Below, piece by piece: positions 1 to 8,737 of a stretch of DNA of 64,000 nt. The position numbers and the translations under genes were made by a program. How positions within the stretch are numbered: the stretch's first letter is position 1; each line of letters starts with the position of its first letter. The notes below the pieces were generated by a model. That model saw nothing but the letters and a program-made list of their open reading frames with translations, was not told the origin of the DNA and did not search any database. Source of the DNA: Hyphomicrobium sp. (GTDB lineage: Bacteria; Pseudomonadota; Alphaproteobacteria; Rhizobiales; Hyphomicrobiaceae); the NCBI GenBank assembly GCA_019751875.1, contig JAIEMV010000013.1, forward strand, positions 124,001-188,000, in the 5' to 3' direction.

Positions 1-14
1 AGGGAGCGCCGGCC

Positions 15-512
15 ATGAGTTTGCGCGAACGCCTGTTGCCGCAACCTGTACTGACGCTGGTCATCGCTACGCTGTGGCTCGTGCTCGCGTCGGATGCAAG
101 CGCGGGGAATATTCTGCTCGGGCTGACGATCGGGCTGCTGATCCCGCCCTTTACGTCGGTATTCTGGCCGGGTCGGCCGCATACGTTCCGTTTGGGTCCG
201 GCTCTTCGGCTGTTGATTGTCGTACTCTATGACGTCCTCGTCGCGAACATTGCGGTGGCGCGGATCGTGCTCGGGAATGTCGATAGGATCAGGCCGGCTT
301 TCGTGGATGTGCCGCTCGATACGGCCGATTCCTATGTCGCAACTATTCTCGGCAGCATCATCACGCTGACGCCGGGCACACTGACGATTGACATCGACAT
401 GGAGAAGCGGGTGGCGCACATCCACGCGCTTGATGTGCAGGACAGCTCGATGCTGATTGCGGAAATCAAAAAGCGCTACGAGGCGCCGCTAAAGGAGATT
501 TTCGGATGCTGA
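15..512 (+). CDS. mrpE: Mrp/Pha cation-proton antiporter subunit E
   Basis: Small membrane subunit of the multi-subunit Mrp (Pha/Mnh) Na+ or K+/H+ antiporter in the inner membrane. The 165-residue product has two N-terminal hydrophobic stretches (about 10-30 and 32-50), a third near 60-80, and a soluble C-terminal half with the pattern TLTPGTLTIDID that I associate with MrpE. Length agrees with the family (about 160). Its stop overlaps the start of the next gene by 7 bases, and subunits F and G follow in the usual order. Subunits A to D should lie just left of the window. The transported ion cannot be told from E, F and G alone. Confidence 0.93.
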   Translation: MSLRERLLPQPVLTLVIATLWLVLASDASAGNILLGLTIGLLIPPFTSVFWPGRPHTFRLGPALRLLIVVLYDVLVANIAVARIVLGNVDRIRPAFVDVPLDTADSYVATILGSIITLTPGTLTIDIDMEKRVAHIHALDVQDSSMLIAEIKKRYEAPLKEIFGC

Positions 513-775
513 TGACTGCCGTCACGATCGCCTTGGCACTCGTGGGAATTGCGACGGTGCTGACGATGTTACGGCTGGCGTTCGGTCCGTCTTTGCCGGA
601 TCGCATTCTGGCGCTGGATACGTTGGCCATTGATGTCATTGCGCTGGTGGTTCTGATGGGTTTACTGGCAAACAGCGCGCTGTCGTTCGAGGCGGCGCTG
701 CTGATTGCGATGACGGGCTTCGTCGGTACGGTGGCGCTATGTAAATATGTCATCGGCCGCAGTATCATTGATTGA
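506..775 (+). CDS. mrpF: Mrp/Pha cation-proton antiporter subunit F
   Basis: An 89-residue protein with three hydrophobic segments (about 3-25, 35-55, 60-82), the size and topology of MrpF. The segment PSLPDRILALDTLAID, with its conserved Asp-Arg and Asp, is characteristic of this subunit. It starts inside the last codons of the E gene, so translation is probably coupled. The role is structural or ion-path within the antiporter complex. Confidence 0.93.
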   Translation: MLMTAVTIALALVGIATVLTMLRLAFGPSLPDRILALDTLAIDVIALVVLMGLLANSALSFEAALLIAMTGFVGTVALCKYVIGRSIID

Positions 776-787
776 TGGGTGCGCATC

Positions 788-1114
788 ATGATCGCTGAAG
801 CCATTGCATCGGGTCTCATTGTTCTGGGAGCGTTTTTCGTTCTCCTCGGATCCATCGCCCTCATGCGCCTTCCGGACATTTTCACGCGTTTGCATGGGCC
901 GACGAAGGCGACGACGCTCGGCGTTGGAGCCATCGTGATCGCAGCGAGCGTTGCCGCTTATTCTCTCTCCGGCGAAGTGAACCTGAAGGCGCTTACGGTT
1001 CTGCTTTTCCTGTTCATTACTGCTCCCGTTTCTGCGCATTTGCTGGGCAAAGCAGCGCAGAAGGAATTGGGGAAACGCGGCTCTACAGGTTCGCAGCCGC
1101 AACATAAAGCGTGA
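788..1114 (+). CDS. mrpG: Mrp/Pha cation-proton antiporter subunit G
   Basis: The last subunit of the antiporter operon, about 108 residues with three membrane spans. The motif LMRLPDIFTRLHGPTKATT is the MrpG signature. A GTG at 779 would add three residues; the ATG at 788 is chosen because a GGGTG lies at suitable distance before it. The C-terminal tail (about 90-108) is polar and basic. No convincing terminator is seen between it and the next gene at 1239. Confidence 0.92.
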   Translation: MIAEAIASGLIVLGAFFVLLGSIALMRLPDIFTRLHGPTKATTLGVGAIVIAASVAAYSLSGEVNLKALTVLLFLFITAPVSAHLLGKAAQKELGKRGSTGSQPQHKA

Positions 1115-1238
1115 TCGTTTCGCATCATCGCCAGATATTCACCGTTGCGATAGGTGAGATGGCGCGTGCGCCCTTTTTGCGCCGGGGCAGGAGGCGCATA
1201 ATCGCGCTCCGGGGATGTGCAAAGGGAGGATCATTGCT

Positions 1239-1490
1239 ATGAAAATGTTGGCTGCCCTCGTGGCGACGAGCGTGATGGCGCTTGCTGCCACGCCAGTTTC
1301 GGCCGGGTGTGTTCGTGCCGGTGCCAGTGCTACGGCCGTGACATCCGAGTTGGCCACGCTGCTGGCCAAGGAAGCGCTCTACAATTCAAATGTATTCGCA
1401 GGCCGTAAGGCCAGAGGCGCAGTGAGCGTCAAGTGCGACTACATCGGCGTCGTGACGACGTGCAAGGCGCGGCAAGTCGCCTGCACTTAA
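1239..1490 (+). CDS. small secreted protein, unknown function
   Basis: I do not recognise this gene. From the ATG at 1239 (GGGAGGA box 8 bases upstream) it encodes 83 residues. A signal peptide is clear: Met-Lys start, hydrophobic core and a probable cleavage after VSA. The mature part of about 60 residues contains Cys at its first positions and three more Cys near the C-terminus (CDY, TCK, ACT), so one or two disulfides in the periplasm are possible. An earlier in-frame ATG at 1215 is less likely because it would precede the ribosome site. A terminator follows immediately. Confidence 0.75.
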   Translation: MKMLAALVATSVMALAATPVSAGCVRAGASATAVTSELATLLAKEALYNSNVFAGRKARGAVSVKCDYIGVVTTCKARQVACT

Positions 1491-1498
1491 ACCATTTA

Positions 1499-1530
1499 CC
1501 GCGGCACTGCGCTTGCGGTGCCGCGGTTTT
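1499..1530 (+). terminator. rho-independent terminator after the small secreted protein gene
   Basis: A perfect 9-bp stem (CCGCGGCAC at 1499-1507 with GTGCCGCGG at 1518-1526) can be lengthened inside by CGC-TT-GCG. Four T follow. It lies 8 bases after the stop at 1490 and in the 38-base gap to the convergent transglutaminase gene. Confidence 0.8.
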
Positions 1531-2404
1531 AAGTTACAGGCATCACGTCGACGCCGACGGATACGGTGTGTTCGCCGCCGCCAAGCAGGACGCCGCCGAT
1601 GGGGCTGATGTCGTCATAGTCGCGGCCATGCGCGATGGTGATGTGTTCTTCGGCGACGATCAGGCCATTCGTTGGATCAAGATCGGTCCAGCCTCTCTCG
1701 GGCGACCAAACTGAAATCCACGCGTGCGAGGCGTCCGCACCCTGCATGCGCGGCTGACCGGGGGGCGGGTGCGTGAGGATGTATCCACTGACGTAGCGAC
1801 CGGGAACGCGCATGGCGCGCAGGCATGCCAGCGCCAGATGGGCGAAATCCTGGCAAACACCGCGGCGCTGCTTGAAGACGTGTGTGATCGGCGTGGAAAT
1901 GTCGGTTGCGGTCGGATCGAAGGTGAACTCGTCGAAAATGCGCTGATTAAGGTCGATCGCGGCTTCAAGTACCGGGCGTCCGGGGCGGAAGGATTTTGCC
2001 GCATAGGCTTCGATGTCGAGGTTCGGCGTGGTGAGCTTGGAGGTGCAGCGGTACTGCAGCACGTCCAGGTCGAGGGGGCGGCCTGTTTCGAGGATATGCG
2101 CATCGAGCAAGTTCCAAGGTGTAGAGCGCGCGGGCTCCAACTCGGGCGCGGCATGAACGATGATGGTGCTGCGTGCGTGCAGGATCAGTTCGCGGTGTGG
2201 AACTTCGATATCGAGGGTCACGATCGGGTTGCCGAAGGCGTCGATGCCGTCCTGGCGCAGGGCGGGTGCCGGATCAACGATCAGACTGTGATGGCGCACG
2301 ACCTGGTGCAGGCAGGGGCGCGGAGACATATGGATCAGGTGCTGGGATTGGATAACCGGCTGCGAATATTCGTAATGCGTCCGGTGGGTCACATCGAACA
2401 TCAT
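1529..2404 (-). CDS. transglutaminase-like protein (COG1305 type)
   Basis: A 291-residue protein with a bacterial transglutaminase N-terminal beta domain (about 1-90) and a papain-fold transglutaminase core (about 150-255). The catalytic triad is readable: Cys184 in RGVCQDFAH, His228 in ASHAWI and Asp243 in DLDPTNG. Such bacterial proteins are thought to act as thiol peptidases or acyl transferases on amide bonds, not necessarily as cross-linkers. There is no signal peptide, so it is cytoplasmic. Its ATG overlaps the stop of the ATP-grasp/alpha-E gene by four bases, so it is the third gene of that operon. Confidence 0.9.
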   Translation of the reverse strand: MMFDVTHRTHYEYSQPVIQSQHLIHMSPRPCLHQVVRHHSLIVDPAPALRQDGIDAFGNPIVTLDIEVPHRELILHARSTIIVHAAPELEPARSTPWNLLDAHILETGRPLDLDVLQYRCTSKLTTPNLDIEAYAAKSFRPGRPVLEAAIDLNQRIFDEFTFDPTATDISTPITHVFKQRRGVCQDFAHLALACLRAMRVPGRYVSGYILTHPPPGQPRMQGADASHAWISVWSPERGWTDLDPTNGLIVAEEHITIAHGRDYDDISPIGGVLLGGGEHTVSVGVDVMPVT

Positions 2405-4989
2405 GAGCTGTGCTCGGCGCGATTCTGAGGCTCCATGCGGGTGTGTACGCGGTGTGGCGAGTCGTCGGTCAGATTAAAGTAGTGCCGCGAGACGGCATTC
2501 GAGAGCGCGGGCAGGAGCTGGATCTGTTCGAGCATGATGCGTTCGAGCGTTGTGCCGTTGGGTTCGCGCGCTATCGCTTCGACGTCGGCGAGGCGAATGG
2601 TGGTGAGGAGGGCCAGGATCAGGCGCCGATCTTCGGACAAGGTGGTGGAGCGCTTGCCATCCGGCAGGCGCTCGAGATGGCGCGAGAGGGCGGCGAGCTG
2701 ATAGGCGAGACTGCGGGGGTTCGTCTCGTCCAAGAGCAGGAGGTCGAGAACAAGCGCGAGGATCGGATCGAGGCGGTAGCGCGAGCGGTAGGTGATGAAG
2801 CTGTCGGCAAGTTCGAGGAGGAGGAGCAAGCTGCTCTGCTCCTCCTCGCTGTCGGGCACAGGAATGAAGAGCGTGAGGAGTGCTTCGCTCAGGTTATAGG
2901 CGCGTTCCAGGCGACGACCCATGTCGAGGAACGACCAGCCGTAGTTGCGGGTCATGTTCTCGTGCATCAGGCCGTTGAACGCGGCGAGCGAGGCAAGGCC
3001 TTCGTCGAGCAGGTCGAGCACGGCAACGGGTGGGGCGGAGGCGAGCGTCGTGACCCACGTATCGCCCGGGCGGAAGCGAGACAGGGTCTGCCAAGCTTCC
3101 AGCGAGAGGCGATCGCGGGCGAGGTGTGCGACGCGGTAGAGACCTTCGAACGTGTTTTCGAGCGTGCGGTGGCCAGTGGACCCGGCAATGAGGTCGGTGC
3201 AGAGCTTTTCTATTTCAAGATCGTCGGTGCCGGCTCGGTCCGATATGCCGGCGCGGCTGTCGGATTTGGAAAGCAGAACGTCGAGGCACTTGCGGGCGGC
3301 GCGGCGGCCAGTAGCCGGCCCCCCGTCTTCCTCGACGCGGCGTAGGGCCCCGCGGAGGACACGCATTGTCCAGTCAGCGCGCTCGCTATAGCGGCCGAGC
3401 CAGTAGAGATCGTCGGCTACACGGCTCTGGATCACGCGCTGCGAGCGCTCGACGCGGGCGGTTTCAAGGGCAGGGCGCCAGAGGCTGAAATGGGGACCTT
3501 GCTCCGCGTCCGAAACGATCCAGACGTCGCGTGTATGACCATCAGGGGCGCTCAGAGCTACGGCGCGGTCGGGATCGACGGTCATTGCGAGGCCGCCGGG
3601 CATCGCCTGATATCCTGCCGGTGTGCGGGCGACAAAAAAACGAACGGCAAAGGGGCGTGATGCCAACCCGTCTCGCGTGACCACGGGCGCATGGCTGAAG
3701 CCAATCTTCTCCTCGGCGACGAGGCGCGCGCCATGCAGTTTGATTTCGCGTTTGAGGATGTTCCGGTCCGCGTCGGACAGCGCGCGCGTGTCCTGGCCAA
3801 GCGCTGCCTGCCCCGGGCGGCCGGTGCCTTCCTGCGCTTTGCGGACAACGAGGCCGTCGAGATTCGACAGAACATGCGCGCGGGCGGAAGGATCGCCAAG
3901 CCAGAAGCGGCGAGCATCGGGCAGCTGCAGTTCCTCGCCGAGCAGACGTTCGCAGATCTGTGGCAGGTAGCAGCCGATGCCGCGGTTCTGTGCAAGTGCG
4001 GAGCCGACGGCATTGACGATGAGCCGGGGCTGGCGGCGCCAGACGCGCATGAGACCGGCGGGTCCGTCGAAGCCACCGGGGTCGAGTTCAAGCGGATCAA
4101 TCGAGCGGCCATCGACACAGCGGACGATGAGGTCGATCTCCTTCAAGCCTTCAAGTGTCTTGAGATAGACTTGGTTGAACTTCGTGCGCAGGTCGGAGCC
4201 TTCAACGAGAAGGTAGCCGAGATAGCGCGCGAGGTAGGCGTGAGAGAAATAGTCTTCGTGAAGGGGCCCCGGCGTCAGGAGCGCGATGCGCGCATTTTCG
4301 CGGCCACTGTGGCTCGTCAGGGTCGATTGCACGTTGTGGAAGAAGGGTGCAAGGCGGACGCCATTGCACTGCTTGAACAGGTCGCCGGTGATGTGCGTGT
4401 GAACCACACGATTGGCCAAAGCAAAGCCGACGCCTGCCAGGGTTTCTGTGTGATTGTCGATGATGCGCCATTGACCGTCGTCACCGCGAGCGAGGTCTGC
4501 GGCATAGAATTGCAGGCCGCCAGCTTCGGGAAGGATGCCTTGCGCGGGACGGATGAAGGCGGTGTCGGAAAAGACGAGCTCGGGCGGGAGCAAGCCTTCG
4601 CGCATCAGGTTCTGCGGTCCGTAGAGATCCGACAAGATCGCATCTGAGAGGCGGGCGCGTTGGGTGATCGCTTCTTCCAGCCAACGCCACTCGCCGGCAG
4701 AAATCATCAACGGCGTGAGGTCGAGCTGCCAACGCTGGTTGGGTTTGCGGGGGTCGGAAAAAATGTCGTAGGCGATGCCGGTGTCGCGCACGCGCCGGTC
4801 GAGGCGCTGAGCGCGGTTGGCACGGTCGGCATCGGACATTTGGCCAAGACCATCCAGCAGCGCGCGCCAATGCGGGCGCACTTGGCCCGAGCCATCCAGA
4901 AGTTCGTCGTAGCCAGAGCCGTTGGCGGCCCGGTACGTGCTGACGAGGTCCGCCTGAAGGCCCGCTTGTGCCGGGGCCGTTTTGTTCAT
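2401..4989 (-). CDS. circularly permuted ATP-grasp ligase fused to alpha-E domain
   Basis: An 862-residue fusion. Residues about 60-480 are the circularly permuted ATP-grasp ligase (DUF404/DUF407 family), with the recognisable stretches RWQLDLTPLMI, RIIDNHTETLAG and GCYLPQICERLL. Residues about 505-850 are the helical alpha-E domain (DUF403), opened by DDLYWLGRYSERAD. ATP-grasp enzymes form amide or peptide bonds through acyl phosphates; the substrate of this family is unknown. In many genomes the two parts are separate neighbouring genes; here they are one chain. The ATG at 4989 is chosen over the in-frame codon at 5052 because family N-termini begin near it. It lies between the DUF2126 gene and the transglutaminase on the same strand. 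Confidence 0.92.
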   Translation of the reverse strand: MNKTAPAQAGLQADLVSTYRAANGSGYDELLDGSGQVRPHWRALLDGLGQMSDADRANRAQRLDRRVRDTGIAYDIFSDPRKPNQRWQLDLTPLMISAGEWRWLEEAITQRARLSDAILSDLYGPQNLMREGLLPPELVFSDTAFIRPAQGILPEAGGLQFYAADLARGDDGQWRIIDNHTETLAGVGFALANRVVHTHITGDLFKQCNGVRLAPFFHNVQSTLTSHSGRENARIALLTPGPLHEDYFSHAYLARYLGYLLVEGSDLRTKFNQVYLKTLEGLKEIDLIVRCVDGRSIDPLELDPGGFDGPAGLMRVWRRQPRLIVNAVGSALAQNRGIGCYLPQICERLLGEELQLPDARRFWLGDPSARAHVLSNLDGLVVRKAQEGTGRPGQAALGQDTRALSDADRNILKREIKLHGARLVAEEKIGFSHAPVVTRDGLASRPFAVRFFVARTPAGYQAMPGGLAMTVDPDRAVALSAPDGHTRDVWIVSDAEQGPHFSLWRPALETARVERSQRVIQSRVADDLYWLGRYSERADWTMRVLRGALRRVEEDGGPATGRRAARKCLDVLLSKSDSRAGISDRAGTDDLEIEKLCTDLIAGSTGHRTLENTFEGLYRVAHLARDRLSLEAWQTLSRFRPGDTWVTTLASAPPVAVLDLLDEGLASLAAFNGLMHENMTRNYGWSFLDMGRRLERAYNLSEALLTLFIPVPDSEEEQSSLLLLLELADSFITYRSRYRLDPILALVLDLLLLDETNPRSLAYQLAALSRHLERLPDGKRSTTLSEDRRLILALLTTIRLADVEAIAREPNGTTLERIMLEQIQLLPALSNAVSRHYFNLTDDSPHRVHTRMEPQNRAEHSS

Positions 4990-5134
4990 CGTTATCCGGC
5001 CTTGCCCCTCGTGCAGTGATCCCCCGCGCCGCATTCTCCCCAGAACGGGCACATGCGGCGACTATCAGACCGAATCGGGGCGCTCGCAACCTCTGAGGAC
5101 GGGGCGAGGTAAATACCGGCGGAGGGGGCCAAGC

Positions 5135-8100
5135 CTAGACGCGGCGGCGCAGGTCGAGCGTGTAAGGATAATCCGGATTTCGATCGGCCGCGCCCGGCCT
5201 CATGGTGCCGGCGGTGTGGCCGTTACCCTCGAAGCGGGCAAGGCGGCGTCCTTCGGCTTCGTAGGCGTTGACGGGAAAGGTTTCGAAGGCGCGGCCGCCG
5301 GGGTGGGACACGTGATAGCGGCAGCCGGCGACGGACCGGCCCGACCAGGTGTCTACAAGATCGAACACAAGGGGGACGTGCGGTGAGATGGTCGGATGGA
5401 GTGCCGAAGGTGGCCACCAGGCGCGGTATCTGACACCGGACACAGCTTCGCCCGCGGTTCCCGTGGGGTTCAAGGGCAACGTGCGGCCGTTGCAGGTGAC
5501 GATGAAGCGATCGCCAGTGAGACCGCGAACTTTCAATTCGACACGCTCAAGCGAGCTGTCGACGTAGCGTGCAGTGCCGCCGGGAGTGCCCTCCTCGCCC
5601 AGCACGTGCCAGGGTTCGAGAGCTTGGCGCAGTTCCAGTTCGACATCGAAGGCCGAGATCGAGCCGAGCTTGGGGAAGCGGAAGTCGTGGTGCGGGCGGA
5701 ACCATTCGAGTTCGACGGGTAGCCTATGGCTCTTGAGGTCGTCGATGATGGAGGCGAAGTCGGACCAGATGTAGTGGGGCAGCATGAAGCGGTCGTGTAA
5801 GGCCGTGCCCCAGCGGACGAGCTTCTGCCGATAAGGCCGCTCCCAGAAGCGGACGATGAGGGCGCGCAGCAGCAATTGTTGCGCGAGGCTCATGCGCGCG
5901 TGCGGCGGCATCTCGAAAGAGCGGAATTCGACCAGGCCCAGGCGGCCGGTGGAACTGTCGGGGGAGTAAAGCTTGTCGATGCAGATCTCGGCGCGGTGCG
6001 TGTTGCCCGTCACATCGATGAGCAAGTTGCGGAAAATGCGGTCGACCAGCCACGGGGGTACGGAACCCATCCCAGGATCGGGGATCTCGCTGAGCGCGAT
6101 TTCAAGCTCGTAGAGGCTTTCGTGGCGTGCTTCGTCGACGCGAGGCGCCTGGCTTGTCGGTCCGATGAACAGGCCGGAGAACAGGAACGAAAGCGACGGG
6201 TGGTTCTGCCAGTAGGCGATGATAGAGGCGAGAAGGTCGGGGCGGCGTAGGAATGGGCTGTCGGCGGGTGTGAGGCCACCGAGCACAATGTGGTTGCCGC
6301 CGCCGGTGCCGGTGTGACGGCCATCGATCATGAATTTTTCGGTCGAAAGGCGCGAGAGATGGGCCTCTTCATAGAGGCTCGTCGTAATGTCCACTGCCTC
6401 TTCCCAGCGGGTCGCGGGTTGTACGTTGACTTCGATGACGCCCGGATCAGGCGTGACCTTGACAACGTTGATGCGCGGATCGTGAGGCGGGGGATAGCCT
6501 TCGAGATGAACCGGCGTTTTAGTTATGCGTGCCGTTTCTTCGATGGCGGCCACGAGTGCGGCATAGTCTTCGGCGTCTTGCAGCGGGGGCATGAACACGC
6601 AGAGGCGGCCGCCGCGTGGTTCAACCGTCATGGCGGTGCGGACCGAGCCCCAGATCTCGCTGACGCCGGACGGGGGCAGCGGCGGAGAGTCCAGTGACAC
6701 AGTCCGGCGGCGCTGCAGGAGGACCTCGCGTTGTGGCAGCGGCGGCGCGTCGGCGAACGGATCGCGCGGCAGGACATGCGGATATTGGATCGTCGGCGTA
6801 ACAACGGGCAGGGAGCCCAGAGGCAGACGATAGCCTGCCGGTGAATCGCCGGGCACCAGAAAGAGCTTTTCGCGGCGCAGCGCCCACCGCTCCGTCACCC
6901 AGCGGCGACCGCGGTCGTGCGTGTTCCAGACTTGGATCGGCAGCACGTAGCTCGAAGGTGCCGCTACGCCCCGGTCGAAGACTCGGACGAGGCGCGCGCG
7001 CTCGGCGGGGTCATCGAGCTTATTCTTTTCTGGTGTGATGCCGACCGGGAGCTTTTGCTCGACGAGTATGAAGTGGGCTGCGTCTTCGTAGGCCGGGATG
7101 CCGCTGTCGGTGGGCAGGCCGAGGGTCGCGCAGAGCTCTTTGGTGAAGCGGGAGGCGTCCGTGATGGTGGCGTTGTCGTTGGCGGTTTCGCGCGCAATGA
7201 GAGATTGGTCTTCCCACAGCGGCTGACCATCGGCGCGCCAGTAGAGAGCGAAAGCCCAGCGGGGGAGCTGCTCGCCCGGGTACCACTTGCCTTGGCCGTA
7301 ATGAAGTAGGCCACCGGGCGCGAAACGCTTTTCGAGACGGCGGACGAGATTTTCGGCATAGCGGCGCTTGTTGGGTCCGACGGCGGCGGTATTCCACTCC
7401 GCGCCTTCCATGTCGTCGACGGCGACGAACGTCGGCTCACCGCCCATGCTGAGGCGCACATCGCCTTTGATCAGGCGCTCGTCGACCTTGTGGCCGCTCT
7501 CGAGAATGTCGTTCCACGTCTCGTCGCTGTAGGGTTTCGTGACTCGCGGGGTCTCGCGGATGCGCGTGACGCCCATATTGAAGGCGAAGGTGACCTCGGC
7601 TTTTTCGTGTGCGCCCGAGATGGGTGCCGCACTCGTCGGATGCGGTGTGGCGGCAAGCGGGATGTGGCCTTCGCCGGTGAGCAAGCCCGACGTAGCGTCG
7701 AGGCCAATCCAGCCTGCGCCGGGAACATAGACTTCGGTCCAGGCATGCAGATCCGTGAAGTCGACTTCGGTGCCGGACGGACCGTCGAGCGACTTCACGT
7801 CCGGCGTCAACTGGATAAGGTAGCCGGAAACGAAACGGGCGGCGAGCCCGAGATTGCGCAGGATCTGCACCAGCAGCCAGGCGCTGTCGCGGCATGAGCC
7901 ACCGGCCTTAGCGAGGGTCTCTTCCGACGACTGCACGCCGGGTTCCATGCGGATATAGTATTGGATGTCTTTATGGAGTTGACGGTTGAGGTCACACAGA
8001 AAGTCGATCGTATTATTCGACTTGCGGCTGATGCCCGTGAGGTATTTTTTCAGATGCGGGCCTGCGGGCTCCGGCACGAGGTAGGGCAGCAGTTCCTTGC

Positions 8101-8431
8101 GCAGCAATTCCTCGTACGAGAATGGCCAAGCGGACGCTTCCTCCGCGATGAAGAAGTCGAACGGGTTGATGACGGCCATATCGGCGACGAGATCGACCTT
8201 GACCGAGAAGATCTCGGTGGGCTCGGGCAGGACGATCCGCGCAAGGAAATTGCCGAAGGGATCCTGCTGCCAGTTCAGGAAGTGGACCTTCGGTTCCAGT
8301 GTCAGCGAGTAGCTGAGAATGGGGGTGCGGCTGTGGGGGGCTGGCCTCAACCGGACGATCTGCGGGCCCATCCCGATCAAGCGGTCGTAGCGATAGGTCG
8401 TCTCGTGCGTTAGAGCGACGTGCAACGTCAT
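5135..8431 (-). CDS. transglutaminase fused to DUF2126 glutamine-synthetase-like ligase
   Basis: A 1098-residue two-part protein. Residues 1-95 are a transglutaminase N-terminal domain. Residues about 140-255 are the core with triad Cys180 (GGSCRDSAW), His229 (DLHAWTEV) and Asp245 (GLDATSG). Residues about 340-1090 are DUF2126, a family proposed by Iyer and colleagues (2009) to be a circularly permuted glutamine-synthetase-like amidoligase. The segment HTGTGGGNH (about 706-714) looks like its nucleotide or metal-binding loop. The ATG at 8431 matches the domain start; a codon at 8530 would add 33 poorly conserved residues. It is the first gene of a minus-strand operon with the ATP-grasp/alpha-E gene and a second transglutaminase, and is divergent from a zinc peptidase. 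Confidence 0.92.
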   Translation of the reverse strand: MTLHVALTHETTYRYDRLIGMGPQIVRLRPAPHSRTPILSYSLTLEPKVHFLNWQQDPFGNFLARIVLPEPTEIFSVKVDLVADMAVINPFDFFIAEEASAWPFSYEELLRKELLPYLVPEPAGPHLKKYLTGISRKSNNTIDFLCDLNRQLHKDIQYYIRMEPGVQSSEETLAKAGGSCRDSAWLLVQILRNLGLAARFVSGYLIQLTPDVKSLDGPSGTEVDFTDLHAWTEVYVPGAGWIGLDATSGLLTGEGHIPLAATPHPTSAAPISGAHEKAEVTFAFNMGVTRIRETPRVTKPYSDETWNDILESGHKVDERLIKGDVRLSMGGEPTFVAVDDMEGAEWNTAAVGPNKRRYAENLVRRLEKRFAPGGLLHYGQGKWYPGEQLPRWAFALYWRADGQPLWEDQSLIARETANDNATITDASRFTKELCATLGLPTDSGIPAYEDAAHFILVEQKLPVGITPEKNKLDDPAERARLVRVFDRGVAAPSSYVLPIQVWNTHDRGRRWVTERWALRREKLFLVPGDSPAGYRLPLGSLPVVTPTIQYPHVLPRDPFADAPPLPQREVLLQRRRTVSLDSPPLPPSGVSEIWGSVRTAMTVEPRGGRLCVFMPPLQDAEDYAALVAAIEETARITKTPVHLEGYPPPHDPRINVVKVTPDPGVIEVNVQPATRWEEAVDITTSLYEEAHLSRLSTEKFMIDGRHTGTGGGNHIVLGGLTPADSPFLRRPDLLASIIAYWQNHPSLSFLFSGLFIGPTSQAPRVDEARHESLYELEIALSEIPDPGMGSVPPWLVDRIFRNLLIDVTGNTHRAEICIDKLYSPDSSTGRLGLVEFRSFEMPPHARMSLAQQLLLRALIVRFWERPYRQKLVRWGTALHDRFMLPHYIWSDFASIIDDLKSHRLPVELEWFRPHHDFRFPKLGSISAFDVELELRQALEPWHVLGEEGTPGGTARYVDSSLERVELKVRGLTGDRFIVTCNGRTLPLNPTGTAGEAVSGVRYRAWWPPSALHPTISPHVPLVFDLVDTWSGRSVAGCRYHVSHPGGRAFETFPVNAYEAEGRRLARFEGNGHTAGTMRPGAADRNPDYPYTLDLRRRV

Positions 8432-8737
8432 GGGCTTCGTTGTGTCCTTTGCGCCGGAACTCGGCGCGCCGCGGTGCGTCTCTTGGGTTATCGGCTCCGG
8501 CCATACCAAACAAGGGCGGTGCTGCCGCATCGGTCGCTGAAGCGCTGGAGATGATTAAGAGGTAGGCAAACGCCAAGACAAGCGGCGGACATCTGATGGG
8601 GAATAATGCAGATTGGAAGCTCCCAGCAATTCGATCCGCGACAGGACATGACCTTCGTGCTTGAACATTAAACACTTGCTTAGAAGGCAGACGATGTTGC
8701 TCCACCCGTGAGATCTGGACGCTAGAACAAAGGACCC
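8432..8737. other. 306-bp divergent intergenic region, no gene seen
   Basis: This gap separates the start of the transglutaminase/DUF2126 gene (minus strand) from the start of the zinc-ribbon peptidase gene (plus strand), so it should hold both promoters. I see no credible reading frame and no clear operator. An AAAGGAC close to the 8431 start (minus strand) and an AAAGGACCC before 8738 are probable ribosome sites. Confidence 0.5.

Noticed and set aside
2818-2847. Perfect 11-bp inverted repeat GAGGAGGAGCA / TGCTCCTCCTC
   Set aside because: It lies inside the alpha-E coding region and results from Glu-rich and Leu-rich codons side by side; no sign of a regulatory role.
1724-4647. Several long plus-strand frames opposite the transglutaminase and ATP-grasp genes
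   Set aside because: They mirror genes with clear domains on the minus strand and show no domain of their own; typical shadows in GC-rich coding DNA.
7961-8413. A 150-codon plus-strand frame opposite the DUF2126 gene N-terminus
   Set aside because: It overlaps the well-supported transglutaminase N-domain and lacks any recognisable motif.
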